From: CAIWHR01 sp963773195
Lineage (GTDB): Bacteria; Pseudomonadota; Gammaproteobacteria; Burkholderiales; Casimicrobiaceae
Direction of reading: 5' to 3'
DNA: 64,000 bases
Assembly (NCBI GenBank): GCA_963773195.1
Contig: CAVZAE010000003.1
Coordinates: 35,433-99,432 of the forward strand
Shown here: piece by piece, positions 17,836-26,690 of the stretch
How positions within the stretch are numbered: position 1 is the stretch's first letter
Layout: each line of letters starts with the position of its first letter
Program-made: the position numbers and the translations under genes
Notes under the pieces: model-generated
The model's input: the letters and a program-made list of their open reading frames with translations, nothing else
The model's database searches: none
What the model was told of the DNA's origin: nothing

Positions 17836-19461
17836 TCAGAAGCCGGCGGCCTGCCCGTCGCGCCGCGGGTCCGACGCCGCGACGTAGCCGTCGCCGCTGC
17901 GGGCGATGACCTGGCCGGCGCCGAAGTCCATGTACGAGTCCGGGACCGACCTGAGCTCGTGGCCGAGCGCTGCCAATCCCGCCCGAAGCTCCGGCGCTGC
18001 GGCAGCCTCGAGCTCGATCGCGAGCCCGCCGTTGACCCTCCATCTCGGCGCGTCCAGCGCCGCTTGCGGGTTCATCCCGTAACAGAGCATCCGGACGAGC
18101 GTCTGCACGTGCCCCGGCGGCTGAATCGGGCCGCCCATGACGCCGAAAGCGGCGAGCGGCGCACCATCGCGCGTCAGAAAGCCGGGGATGATCGTGTGGA
18201 ACGGGCGCTTGCCGCCTTCGATCTCGTTCGGATGACCGCGTTCGAGCGAGAAGCCGGCGCCGCGGTTCTGGAGACTGATTCCGGTGCCCGGCACGACCAC
18301 ACCCGACCCGAACCCCATGTAATTCGATTGGATGAGCGAGATCATCATGCCGGAGGCGTCCGCAGCGCAGAGGTACACGGTACCCCCCTTGGGCGGCTCG
18401 CCCGGGCCGTAGTCCTGCGCGCGCCGCGGATCGATCAGCCGTGCGCGTTGGGCGAGGTAGCCGGGATCGAGCAACGCCGCGGGCGTTGCATCCATCGATC
18501 GTGGATCCGCGACATAGCGGTAGGCGTCGGCAAACGCGAGCTTCATCGCCTCGATCTCGAGATGCTGGACAGCCACGCTGTCGACGGGCATCGACGCCAG
18601 ATCGAACGAGCGCAGCATGCCCAGCGCCATCTGCGCGGCGATCCCCTGGCCGTTTGGCGGGATCTCGTGGACCGTTGCGCCGGCGTAGTCGAGCGTCAGA
18701 GGTGTTACCCAGTCAACCGCGTGATCGGCGAAATCGGCGAGTGTGTGCGCCGCACCGTGCCGTTTCGCGTCGGCCACCATCGCCTCCGCGAGCTCGCCGC
18801 GATAGAACGCGTTGCCCTGCGTCGCGGCGATCTTTTCCAGCGTGGCCGCCATCGCGGGTGACGCAAAGGTCTCGCCCGGCAGCGGCGCGCGGCCGAGCGG
18901 CATGAAGTGCTCACCGAAGCCCAGATCGCGCGGCAGCACGGTCGTGGCGAGCGCCCATTTCTCGGCGATGACCGGCGACACTGCGTAGCCATCGCGCGCG
19001 TAGCGGATCGCAGGTCCGAACAGATCGGCGAAGGGCAGGGCGCCGTAGCGCTGCGATAGTGCGGACCAGCCGGAGACAGCGCCGGGAACGGTCACCGCTT
19101 CCCAGCCCCGCTGCGGCATGCCGCTGGCGCCGGCATAGCGCGCCGCGGTTACCGTTTTGGGAGCCCGGCCGGACGCATTCAGGCCGGCCAGCGCGCTCCC
19201 ATCCCAGACGATGGCAAAAAGATCGCTGCCGATCCCGTTGCTGCAGGGCTCGAGCACGGTCAGGGCGATGGCGGTCGCGAGCGCAGCATCGATGGCATTG
19301 CCGCCGCGCTGGAGCATCGCCATGCCCGCCTGCGTCGCGAGCGGTTGCGAGGTCGCGACCGCGTTGCGCGCGAAGATCGGCTGGCGGCGGCTGGCATAGG
19401 GCAGCGCCCAGTCGAAACGGAGCGATTGCGCGGCGTGCGGCGTCCAGGTTGTCGCGTGCAG
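17836..19461 (-). CDS. ggt: Gamma-glutamyltransferase family protein (start uncertain)
   Basis: Ntn-hydrolase family member acting on gamma-glutamyl bonds (glutathione or related acylases). The body has MLQRGGNAIDAALATAIALT, EPCSNGIGSDLFAIVW and PGAVSGW. The autoprocessing site GGTVYLCAADASG supplies the nucleophile threonine. GFSLERGHPNEIEGGKRP, MGGPIQPPGHVQ and PDSYMDFGAGQ follow. Homology extends upstream of the first in-frame ATG (19323): FDWALPYASRRQPIFARNAV is typical family N-terminus. In frame, only a CTG (19461) precedes it, while an ATG at 19465 lies in another frame. A start-proximal indel or a non-ATG start is likely. No signal peptide is obvious, suggesting a cytoplasmic variant. 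Located 13 bases downstream of tctA. Confidence 0.87.
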   Translation of the reverse strand: MHATTWTPHAAQSLRFDWALPYASRRQPIFARNAVATSQPLATQAGMAMLQRGGNAIDAALATAIALTVLEPCSNGIGSDLFAIVWDGSALAGLNASGRAPKTVTAARYAGASGMPQRGWEAVTVPGAVSGWSALSQRYGALPFADLFGPAIRYARDGYAVSPVIAEKWALATTVLPRDLGFGEHFMPLGRAPLPGETFASPAMAATLEKIAATQGNAFYRGELAEAMVADAKRHGAAHTLADFADHAVDWVTPLTLDYAGATVHEIPPNGQGIAAQMALGMLRSFDLASMPVDSVAVQHLEIEAMKLAFADAYRYVADPRSMDATPAALLDPGYLAQRARLIDPRRAQDYGPGEPPKGGTVYLCAADASGMMISLIQSNYMGFGSGVVVPGTGISLQNRGAGFSLERGHPNEIEGGKRPFHTIIPGFLTRDGAPLAAFGVMGGPIQPPGHVQTLVRMLCYGMNPQAALDAPRWRVNGGLAIELEAAAAPELRAGLAALGHELRSVPDSYMDFGAGQVIARSGDGYVAASDPRRDGQAAGF

Positions 19462-19474
19462 TCATTGGATCAGC

Positions 19475-20980
19475 CTAGTCGGTTTCCTGGAATGCCTCGT
19501 CGCGCTTCTTCCTGAAAGCCGGGGCCACGATCAGCAGCAGCAGCAATCCTGCCATGATCAGCATGGCCAGCGAAAGTGGGCGGGTGAAGAAGACGGTGGG
19601 ATCGCCGCGGGAGAGCAGCATCGCACGCCGGAGATTCTCCTCCATCATCGGTCCCAGCACAAAGCCCAGCAGGAGCGGCGCGGGCTCGCACTCGAGCTTC
19701 AGGAAAACCACGCCCAGCAGTCCGAAGGCGGCCGTCTGACTCACGTCGAAGCTCGCGTTGTTGATCGAGTACACGCCGATGCCGCAGAACAGCAAAATCG
19801 CCGGATAGAGGATCCGGTACGGCACTTTGAGGAGCTTGATCCACATTCCGATCAGCGGAAGATTCAGCACGACGAGCATCAGGTTGCCGACCCACATCGA
19901 CGCGATCAGGCCCCAGAACAGCGGCGGGTTGCTCGTCATCACCTGCGGCCCGGGCTGGATGTTGTGGATCGTCATCGCGCCGACCATCAGCGCCATCACG
20001 GCGTTCTCGGGGATGCCCAATGTGAGCAGCGGGATGAACGACGTTTGCGCACCCGCGTTGTTCGCGGACTCCGGTCCGGCGACCCCCTGGATGGCACCGG
20101 TGCCGAACTCGGCCGGGTTCTTCGCGACCTTCTTCTCGAGGGCGTAGGACGCGAACGACGCAAGCATCGCTCCGCCGCCGGGCAGAAGCCCCAGGATCGA
20201 GCCCAGCGCGGTGCCGCGCAACGACGCTGGCCATGCGACCTTGAACTGGGCCTTCGTGGGCCAGAGGCCACGGACCTTGCTCGTGACGAGCTCGCGCTTT
20301 TCCGTGCTCTCCAGATTGCTGACGATCTCCGCGAACCCGAAGAGGCCCATCGCGACGCTCACGACGCCGAGGCCGTCGGTAAGCTCAGGCACCCCGAAGG
20401 CGAAACGGGCGACGCCCGAGTTGACGTCGGTGCCGACGAGCCCGAGCAGCAGGCCGAGGACGATCATCGCGATCGCCTTGAGCACCGATCCATGCGCCAG
20501 CACGACTGCGCCGATCAGTCCGAGCACCATCAGCGAGAAATATTCAGCCGGCCCGAACTTGAGCGCAAACTCGGACAGCGGGATCGCCACGGTGGCGACG
20601 AAGATCGTAGCGACCGTTCCGGCGAAGAAGGAGCCCAGCGCCGCGATCGAAAGCGCGGCGCCGGCCTGCCCCTTGCGTGCCATTTGGTATCCGTCGAGGC
20701 ACGTCACGGCCGACGAGGTCTCGCCTGGCATGTTGAGAAGGATCGACGTCGTCGAGCCGCCATATTGCGCGCCGTAGTAGATGCCGGCGAGCATGATCAG
20801 CGCGGAGACAGGCTGCAGCGCGTAGGTCGTCGGTAACAGCATCGCGATCGTCGCCACCGGCCCAATCCCCGGTAGGACGCCGATCAGCGTGCCCAGGAGC
20901 GCGCCGATCAGCGCGTAGAGAAGGTTGATACCCTGCGTCGCGACGCTGAACCCGAGGCCGAGATGGTGAAGGAGCTCCAC
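19475..20980 (-). CDS. tctA: Tripartite tricarboxylate transporter large permease TctA
   Basis: 501-residue, 11-12-helix inner-membrane permease that imports carboxylates with a periplasmic TctC receptor. Residues 31-41 carry the family signature in LIGVLPGIGP, followed by IYYGAQYGGSTTSILLNMPG and LDGYQMARKGQAGAAL. A second GLLPGGGAMLASFASYALE repeat marks the internal pseudo-symmetry. The C-terminal region FVLGPMMEENLRRAMLLS is standard. It follows tctB after nine bases. No tctC lies in the window, so the solute is unknown; the ggt-like gene directly downstream may hint at a gamma-glutamyl or dicarboxylate compound (inference). Confidence 0.95.
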   Translation of the reverse strand: MELLHHLGLGFSVATQGINLLYALIGALLGTLIGVLPGIGPVATIAMLLPTTYALQPVSALIMLAGIYYGAQYGGSTTSILLNMPGETSSAVTCLDGYQMARKGQAGAALSIAALGSFFAGTVATIFVATVAIPLSEFALKFGPAEYFSLMVLGLIGAVVLAHGSVLKAIAMIVLGLLLGLVGTDVNSGVARFAFGVPELTDGLGVVSVAMGLFGFAEIVSNLESTEKRELVTSKVRGLWPTKAQFKVAWPASLRGTALGSILGLLPGGGAMLASFASYALEKKVAKNPAEFGTGAIQGVAGPESANNAGAQTSFIPLLTLGIPENAVMALMVGAMTIHNIQPGPQVMTSNPPLFWGLIASMWVGNLMLVVLNLPLIGMWIKLLKVPYRILYPAILLFCGIGVYSINNASFDVSQTAAFGLLGVVFLKLECEPAPLLLGFVLGPMMEENLRRAMLLSRGDPTVFFTRPLSLAMLIMAGLLLLLIVAPAFRKKRDEAFQETD

Positions 20981-20989
20981 GATCGACGC

Positions 20990-21442
20990 TCAGGACAGCG
21001 CGGGCCAGATGGGCAGCTGGAGCTTGAGGCCGATGATGAACACGCCGACCGCGAGCGCGGCCAGCGTGGCGCCGACGATCAACGACTCGCGAAAGCGAAA
21101 CTCGTGGCTGGCGGCGCTCGAGGCCACGATCAGGAGCACCGTCGACACGACCATCCCCAGGTAGTTCAGCGCCACGCCGAAGGCCGCGACACTGCCCAGC
21201 ACGATCACCACCGGCCGCCAGTGCCAGCGCGGGAGTGGGGGTCCGTTGATCCGCAGCGCACGCAATGCGAGCGCAGCACCCAGGACGACGAGCAGGCCGC
21301 CCAGAATGCGCGGGAAGTACCCGGGACCCATTCGTGCCGCGGTACCGAGCGTGTAGTTGCTGCCGATGACGAGTGCCGCGATGCCGAACGCGATGAACAG
21401 GAGTCCGGCGAGAAAATCCTTCGGATGGCGAATGGCCGCCAT
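20990..21442 (-). CDS. tctB: Tripartite tricarboxylate transporter small subunit TctB
   Basis: 150-residue four-helix inner-membrane protein, partner of TctA. I chose ATG 21442, which follows an AAGGAGG ribosome site and begins MAAIRHPKDFLAGLLF, the standard TctB N-terminus. The longer frame upstream has no hydrophobic or conserved content. Hydrophobic spans include LLFIAFGIAALVIG and ILGGLLVVLGAALAL, separated by the MGPGYFPR loop typical of the family. First gene of a tctB-tctA-ggt unit. Confidence 0.88.
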   Translation of the reverse strand: MAAIRHPKDFLAGLLFIAFGIAALVIGSNYTLGTAARMGPGYFPRILGGLLVVLGAALALRALRINGPPLPRWHWRPVVIVLGSVAAFGVALNYLGMVVSTVLLIVASSAASHEFRFRESLIVGATLAALAVGVFIIGLKLQLPIWPALS

Positions 21443-21584
21443 GCATGCCTCCTTGCGCAGGGAACCGTCGATTCCGCGCGATGCGGCCGGCGCCTGCGTG
21501 GGCGCACCGGTTCTCGGCCATCGGCGCCGCGCAAGAATACCATCGGCCGACGACGATTCGCTGCTGCGATGGAGGGGCGCGCAT

Positions 21585-21614
21585 GAAAAAGGGCAGACCC
21601 ATTGGCCTGCCCTT
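21585..21614 (-). terminator. Rho-independent terminator of the yciB-bolA-parvulin operon
   Basis: On the minus strand an 8-bp perfect stem (AAGGGCAG/CTGCCCTT, arms 21607-21614 and 21589-21596) with a ten-base loop is followed directly by a run of T. It starts 50 bases beyond the parvulin stop codon, the right place to end that operon. Confidence 0.75.
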
Positions 21615-21664
21615 CGCAACCGCGGATCACCGGAGCGCCGTGACGGCGCGCCGGGGCGCCAGGG

Positions 21665-22498
21665 TTACATCCCGTTCTTCGTGCGGAGTTCCTTGAAGTA
21701 GCTGTCGAGCTGCTGGCCCTGCATCCGCTGGGCGAGCTGGGGCTTGACGTCGTCGAACGGCGGGACCTTGGCTTCGCGAACGTCGTCGACCTCGATCACG
21801 TGCCAGCCGAACTGCGTTTGCACGGGAACGGTCGTGAACTTGCCCTTGTCGAGCTTGACCATCGCCTCGGAGAACGGCTTCACGAAGTTGCCCGGCGCGT
21901 TCCAGTCGAGATCGCCGCCGTTGGCCTTCGAGCCCGGATCCTTCGAGCGCTCCGCGAGCTTCTCGAACTTCTCGCCCTTCTGCAGCTGGGCGATGATGTC
22001 CTTCGCCTCGTCTTCCTTCTCGACGAGGATGTGACGCACCTTGTATTCCTTGTCACCCATCTGCGACTTGATCGCGTCGTATTCCTTGCGCAGCACGTCA
22101 TCAGACACCGGATGTGCCTTCACCCAATCGGCGACGTAGGCGCGGACCAGGACCGTCTGGCTCGTCAGGTCCATCTGCGTCTTGACGTCGGGATCCTTGT
22201 CGAGGCCCTTTTTCTTCGCCTCGCGCGTGATGAGCTCGCGCGTGTTGAGCTCTTCGCGAAGCGCGTTGCGGAGCTCGGGCGTGTCCTGTTGACCCTGCGC
22301 GATCCGCTCCTTCAGGAGCAGGTCGTAGTAAGGCTTGGGGAAGATGTCCTTGCCCGCCGGCGCAGCGGTGGCGGCGGCCTTGGCCGGTGCCGCGGGGGCG
22401 GCCTTGGCGGGCGCTGGGGCCTTGTCCTGCGCGATTGCGGGCGTGGCGAGCGCGACGAGCGACGCCGCGAGCGCGAGAGTGAGCGAATGCCTTGTCAT
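21665..22498 (-). CDS. Periplasmic parvulin-type peptidyl-prolyl isomerase
   Basis: 277-residue exported folding catalyst. Signal peptide MTRHSLTLALAASLVALATPAIA, then an alanine/proline-rich linker, a helical SurA_N-like region (YYDLLLKERIAQGQQDTPEL), and a rotamase (PpiC) domain at about residues 140-235 with KVRHILVEKEDEAKDII, GGDLDWNAPGNFVKPF and TQFGWHVIEVDD. The ATG overlaps the bolA TGA as ATGA, implying translational coupling. The betaproteobacterial Par27-type proteins share this layout and gene context. The intended clients are probably outer-membrane or secreted proteins (inference). Confidence 0.92.
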   Translation of the reverse strand: MTRHSLTLALAASLVALATPAIAQDKAPAPAKAAPAAPAKAAATAAPAGKDIFPKPYYDLLLKERIAQGQQDTPELRNALREELNTRELITREAKKKGLDKDPDVKTQMDLTSQTVLVRAYVADWVKAHPVSDDVLRKEYDAIKSQMGDKEYKVRHILVEKEDEAKDIIAQLQKGEKFEKLAERSKDPGSKANGGDLDWNAPGNFVKPFSEAMVKLDKGKFTTVPVQTQFGWHVIEVDDVREAKVPPFDDVKPQLAQRMQGQQLDSYFKELRTKNGM

Positions 22499-22809
22499 TG
22501 ATGAGACGTCCTTTGTGGTTGGAAAGAAAATTCTTCCGGCGTCAGCGCCCGGATGGAGAGCGCGTGAATCGGATGCGGTAGCAGGTCCGCGAGCTCGCGA
22601 AGCACACGCTGGTGGCGGGCGAGCCGGGAAAGGCCGGAAAAGGCCTCTGACACGACCAAGAGCGAAAAGTGCCCGGCCCCACCGGCGGCCCCGGGATGCC
22701 CGGCGTGAGCGGCGCTGTCGTCGGTGACCTCGAGCTGGACTGGGGCGAGCGACCTGAGCCGCGCCCGCAGCGCGTCGGGTACGTCGGCCAGGATCGCGGC
22801 GGCAGTCAC
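22495..22809 (-). CDS. bolA: BolA family protein
   Basis: 104-residue member of the BolA/IbaG family, which act with monothiol glutaredoxins in Fe-S and stress physiology. GTG start overlapping the yciB stop as GTGA. The fold is recognisable from GHFSLLVVSEAFSGLSRLARHQRVLREL and PIHALSIRALTPEEF, with the invariant histidine in IHAL. A short H-rich insertion (HAGHPGAAGGAGH) precedes the core. Stop codon overlaps the parvulin start. The three-gene overlap chain indicates one operon. Confidence 0.85.
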   Translation of the reverse strand: MTAAAILADVPDALRARLRSLAPVQLEVTDDSAAHAGHPGAAGGAGHFSLLVVSEAFSGLSRLARHQRVLRELADLLPHPIHALSIRALTPEEFSFQPQRTSHQ

Positions 22810-23339
22810 GGCGTCTCCTCCCTGACGTGCCGGGCGAGCAGCATGCCCTGCGCAAGCGCGAAGACCAGGAACAGGCCGATGCCGCCCCAGACCTTGAAGT
22901 TCACCCAGATGTCGGTCGAGAAGTTGAAGGCGACATACCAGTTCAAGACGGCCATGAACGCGAAGAATCCGACCCATGCCCATGTGAGGCGCGCCCACAC
23001 GGGTTCCGGCAGCGAGATGCCCGTCATGAGATGGGCCAGCAGGTTCCGGCCGAAAAGTAGGCGGCCGCCCGCCAGGATCGCGCCGAACAGCCCGTACAGC
23101 ACTGTCGGCTTCCACTTGATGAACACCTCGTCGTGGAGCAAGAGCGTCGCGCCGCCAAAGACCAGGATGATCGCGAGCGAGAGCCAATTGACCGGAGCCA
23201 CGCGGCCGCGCCGCCACATGAGGTACACGATCTGCGCGAGCGAGGCCGCGATCGCCACCCCCGTGGCAAAGTAGATTCCCTGCCACTTGAAAGCGACAAA
23301 GAAGAGGATGAGCGGAAAGTAGTCCGCGATCAATTGCAT
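22806..23339 (-). CDS. yciB: Inner membrane-spanning protein YciB (septation protein A)
   Basis: 177-residue polytopic inner-membrane protein of the IspZ/YciB family, linked to cell-envelope synthesis and septation. N-terminus LIADYFPLILFFVAFKWQGI is diagnostic. About five hydrophobic spans follow, with the conserved NWLSLAIILVFGGATLLLHD, FIKWKPTVLYGLF and FNFSTDIWVNFKVWGG segments. Normal length. First gene of the overlapping yciB-bolA-parvulin unit. Confidence 0.93.
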   Translation of the reverse strand: MQLIADYFPLILFFVAFKWQGIYFATGVAIAASLAQIVYLMWRRGRVAPVNWLSLAIILVFGGATLLLHDEVFIKWKPTVLYGLFGAILAGGRLLFGRNLLAHLMTGISLPEPVWARLTWAWVGFFAFMAVLNWYVAFNFSTDIWVNFKVWGGIGLFLVFALAQGMLLARHVREETP

Positions 23340-23403
23340 AACTCTCCATTATACCCTGCCAGGTCCACTTCCGGCCAATGCAGGCGGTCCCCGGAAGGGC
23401 GGG

Positions 23404-23991
23404 TCAGGCGCGGGGCCGGGGGGCGGTCAATCGCCGCAGCCGGGCCCAGTCGAAGGCGGGTCCCGGGTCGGTCTTGCGGTCGGGCGCGATGTCGGCATGG
23501 CCGGCGACGTGCTGGATCGGATAGCGCCGCGCGAGCGCCTTGAGAAGGCGCGCGAGCATCGCGTACTGCGCGGTCTCGTAGGGACTATCGTCGGTGCCCT
23601 CGAGCTCGATGCCGATCGAGAAGTCGTTGCAGTGCGTGCGGCCGCGGAAGCGCGAGACGCCGGCGTGCCACGCGCGCTCGTTGCATGACACGAATTGGAG
23701 AAGACGGCCATCGCGGCGGATCAGGAAGTGCGAAGACACATGCAGGTGCGCGATCGACGCATAATACGGATGCGCCGTCGGATCGAGCCGGTTGGTGAAC
23801 AGCCGCAGGATCGCATCGCCGCCGAACTCGCCCGGCGGCAGCGAGATGCCGTGGATCACGATGAGCGTGACGAACGTCCCCGGCGGGCGCGCGTCGCAGT
23901 TCGGCGAAGGAACCTGCCGCGCGAGATTCGCGTAGCCATCAGCGTCGATCGCGAGGCGGCGCCGTGAGTCGCTCTCGTGGCGGCCCGTCAT
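23404..23991 (-). CDS. ampD: 1,6-anhydro-N-acetylmuramyl-L-alanine amidase AmpD
   Basis: Cytoplasmic zinc amidase that recycles muropeptides by removing the peptide from anhydro-muramyl sugars. Zinc and catalytic residues are visible: VIHGISLPPGEFGGD (first His), FSIGIELEGTDDSPYE (Glu), HVAGHADIAPDRKTDPGPAF (second His and Asp). PSPNCDARPPG and FRGRTHCNDFSIG are AmpD-specific. I use ATG 23991 (195 residues); ATGs at 24012 and 24051 are in frame and would only lengthen the non-conserved N-terminus. No signal peptide, as expected. Confidence 0.88.
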   Translation of the reverse strand: MTGRHESDSRRRLAIDADGYANLARQVPSPNCDARPPGTFVTLIVIHGISLPPGEFGGDAILRLFTNRLDPTAHPYYASIAHLHVSSHFLIRRDGRLLQFVSCNERAWHAGVSRFRGRTHCNDFSIGIELEGTDDSPYETAQYAMLARLLKALARRYPIQHVAGHADIAPDRKTDPGPAFDWARLRRLTAPRPRA

Positions 23992-24084
23992 CGGGCCTCG
24001 CGCCGCGTGCATCGGCCTCGGATCAACCCCATGTTCATCGAGAGCATCCATGCGAATCGCATCCGCAGAATTGTAGCTCTCGCG

Positions 24085-25611
24085 TCACCGCACGATCCAG
24101 ACATCGACCGCATCGGGCTGACCGGCGCGCTCCGCGTATCGTCGCCTCCAGAGATCGTTGTAAGGCAAGTCGTGCAGCGAGACGTAGCCGCGAAAGAGCT
24201 GCGGCGCTCGCCCGGTGAGCTGGTGGATGTCGACGAAAGGACCTCCTCCGCCCATGTGCGAGATGAAGAGGAACGGCCGGCCCCCGAGCTCGGCCGCGCG
24301 TCGGACAAGCTCGGCGTCGGTCACGGTGAGCAAGCGAAGGTCGCGGCCGGCGGCGTGCGGCCGCATGTAGCGGAAGATCGATTCGACGTTCAGGCTGTTA
24401 TCCGAGGCCATGACGGTCTCGATGCCTTCGGCCGCGCTTGCGGCGGCGACATCGTCCGCGATCTGTCGATACGGCGTCGTGCTGTCGAGCCGGTAAGTCG
24501 GGAGCAGGGCCTGGTACAGGTTGACCAGCACCAGCACGACAGTGGCGACGCTTGCCGTACCGCGCAGCACTTCTCCCCGCGAGTGGATGGCTCGGATCAG
24601 GACGACGACCATGAAGAATTGGCTGGGCAGAAAAATGCGGGTGAACGTGAACCCCGTCGGAACCAGCGCGATCCAGCACAGCGCAAGCAACGGAATGAGC
24701 AGCTCCCCGGAGAACTGTCCGCGCGCTCCGACCGCCTGGTGCAACGCTGCCAGAAGGATGACCGCGAAGAGCACCGGAGGCAGCATCAATGCGATCGTGC
24801 TCGGGAGTGGGGCTGCGTACACGAGATCAAGCCCGGGCCGCAAGGCGAGGTAGATGAGCTTGAGCGCATTGAAGGAGCCTCCGAGGGTGTCCGATGCTTC
24901 GTCGGGTCGCCAGCGCAGAAGGTCCGCGAAGAGCGAAGGATTCGCGAGGAAGAACGCGAGGAGCGGCAGCAAGGGCAGGAGCAGGACCGGTAGAAGCATC
25001 CACCGCCGCGATCGCAGCCCGTTCGCCGCGAGGTATGCGGCGCCGACTGCGAAGTAGAACAGCCCGGGAAAGTCGATGGCCACCAGCGCGGCCCCGCTGA
25101 CGACATACCAGGCGAAGGCTGCCGCCGTTGGCGGTCGATCTCGGTCGACGAGGCGGCTCAGCGCGTCGACGTTCGCCATCGTGGCGAGAAACACCAGCGA
25201 ATACATCCGCAGGTTCGTCGCGTAGAAGTGGAAGTCCGGCAGGAGCACCGCGACGCCGAGCGCAGTCAAGGCCATCGTCGAGCTATGCGTGATGCGCCGC
25301 ACGGCCAGGGTGCCGAACAGCAAACCAAGCGCGAACGCCACGGCGTGGAGCATTCGAAGCACCGGTTCGTTCGTGCCCGGAACGGTCGACGTTAAGAGCT
25401 TCAGCAGCGCGTAATACGTCGGCAGGTGACTGGGATCGACCACGGAGGTCTGACCCTCGACGAAATCGAGGGAGTACGCCTCGTCACCCCAGAGGTTGAG
25501 ACCGGAAGCGTAGTGCCAGCAAAGAACGAGGAAGCCTGCCAGCAGCAGCCCCTGGAGCGCAGCGGTGTACGGACAGAGGCGTGCGGTCGGAACGTCCGCT
25601 GTCTCGTTCAT
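24085..25611 (-). CDS. GT-C type integral-membrane glycosyltransferase, specificity unknown
   Basis: 508-residue polytopic protein resembling PMT/ArnT-like GT-C transferases, which move sugars from polyprenyl phosphate carriers on the periplasmic face. The N-terminal helix is followed by LWGDEAYSLDFVEG, whose acidic DE pair fits the catalytic loop of the superfamily, and SHLPTYYALLKLL, the family H..PhYyxLhk pattern. About ten further hydrophobic spans are visible, then a soluble C-terminal domain of about 130 residues. No other sugar or glycan gene flanks it, so donor and acceptor cannot be guessed. Confidence 0.75.
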   Translation of the reverse strand: MNETADVPTARLCPYTAALQGLLLAGFLVLCWHYASGLNLWGDEAYSLDFVEGQTSVVDPSHLPTYYALLKLLTSTVPGTNEPVLRMLHAVAFALGLLFGTLAVRRITHSSTMALTALGVAVLLPDFHFYATNLRMYSLVFLATMANVDALSRLVDRDRPPTAAAFAWYVVSGAALVAIDFPGLFYFAVGAAYLAANGLRSRRWMLLPVLLLPLLPLLAFFLANPSLFADLLRWRPDEASDTLGGSFNALKLIYLALRPGLDLVYAAPLPSTIALMLPPVLFAVILLAALHQAVGARGQFSGELLIPLLALCWIALVPTGFTFTRIFLPSQFFMVVVLIRAIHSRGEVLRGTASVATVVLVLVNLYQALLPTYRLDSTTPYRQIADDVAAASAAEGIETVMASDNSLNVESIFRYMRPHAAGRDLRLLTVTDAELVRRAAELGGRPFLFISHMGGGGPFVDIHQLTGRAPQLFRGYVSLHDLPYNDLWRRRYAERAGQPDAVDVWIVR

Positions 25612-25713
25612 CGCTTCGCGCCCACGTTAGCCTGCGCGGCGTGGCGCACCGTCGAGGCAGCTACTTAGTGTCGAGCCCGCGACCTAAGCGGTCGGCGTTA
25701 GGCCAAGACCGGC

Positions 25714-25866
25714 TCACCTCGGCCGGTCAGCGGGCGGGCGTACCGAGCAAAATGTCGCGGACCAGTTCGGCTCCGCGCCGAAGTCCTCGATGGCGCAGGA
25801 GACCAGGATCAGCGCCAGAACGGACCAATAGACGGCTCCCCACCAGCGGAATTTGGCAACGGTCAT
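25714..25866 (-). CDS. Possible 50-residue single-span membrane peptide
   Basis: Small frame with one convincing hydrophobic segment (YWSVLALILVSCAI) after a basic-aromatic start (VAKFRWWGA). An AAGG sits immediately upstream of the ATG. No family recognised, and a chance frame cannot be excluded. Confidence 0.25.
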   Translation of the reverse strand: MTVAKFRWWGAVYWSVLALILVSCAIEDFGAEPNWSATFCSVRPPADRPR

Positions 25867-26690
25867 CCTTGCATTGTAGACCGCCAGTGCCGCCCCGGCA
25901 CGCCCGCGACCTCTCGCTCGGCGTGATCTCGTGCTGCTCGGCGGCGAAGCGTGCAGCGGCCCGGACACGGGAGGCTATGGCCGAGGGCGTCGCTTTTGTA
26001 ACCGCGTCCGCCTCCTCCGGGTCTGTCATCAAGTCCCACTCGACTTGATGGGGAGGTCACTTGATTCCCAGGCGTTCCATCCGGTAGCGCATGGCGCCTG
26101 TTTCATAGGGGAACGCGCCAACTTTCGGCAGACTTTCGGCACGCGTTATAACAGAGGATACGCGCTGTGGACGGGAACGGTACGGGAAGAATAGCGCGTT
26201 CGCACTCCATCCGACGCGGCCACGGATGGACCCCGTCGAGCTACCCTCGTCCCACCCTGACCGCTCGTGCGCCGCTGCGCTCGATCTACGCGGTCGCAAT
26301 CCGGTTTAGAAGGTAGCTCGCAAACAGCGAGTTAGCCCGACCGCCACGGGTTGAACGCACCGCCGACCGACTGCCGCACCTCCGGCGGCCCGATGGTCTC
26401 TCATTCCTTGTAGCGCGACCTGATGACGCGGAGCTCCGCAATGTAGCGCGCCTTCACCCACTTTCCGGTCAGTTCATGGCGATACCGGAAAGGGTAAGCA
26501 CGAGCACGCGAGGAAAGTGCAGCGGGCCAGGCATCGAGGCGTTCTCCGAGGTTTCGCTACGGACTGCTGCAATGTCGAATTCTCTTACAGTCGAGACCTC
26601 GCGCACCGAAAACTTGACGCGGCACAAAACAAGACCCCCCTGCTAAGCGTAGCGTTTTTCGTCTGGCCGTTTCGAGAAACGGGAGGGGTC
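25867..26690. other. Gene-poor gap before the PEP-CTERM gene
   Basis: About 820 bases without a convincing gene, RNA or repeat. Short open frames on both strands lack ribosome sites and any recognisable motif. It contains the GGGAGGGG ribosome site of the following gene at its very end. Confidence 0.5.

Noticed and set aside
25931..26300. Possible recombinase or tRNA remnant in the gap before the PEP-CTERM gene
   Set aside because: No cloverleaf, anticodon arm or recombinase motif could be found on either strand.
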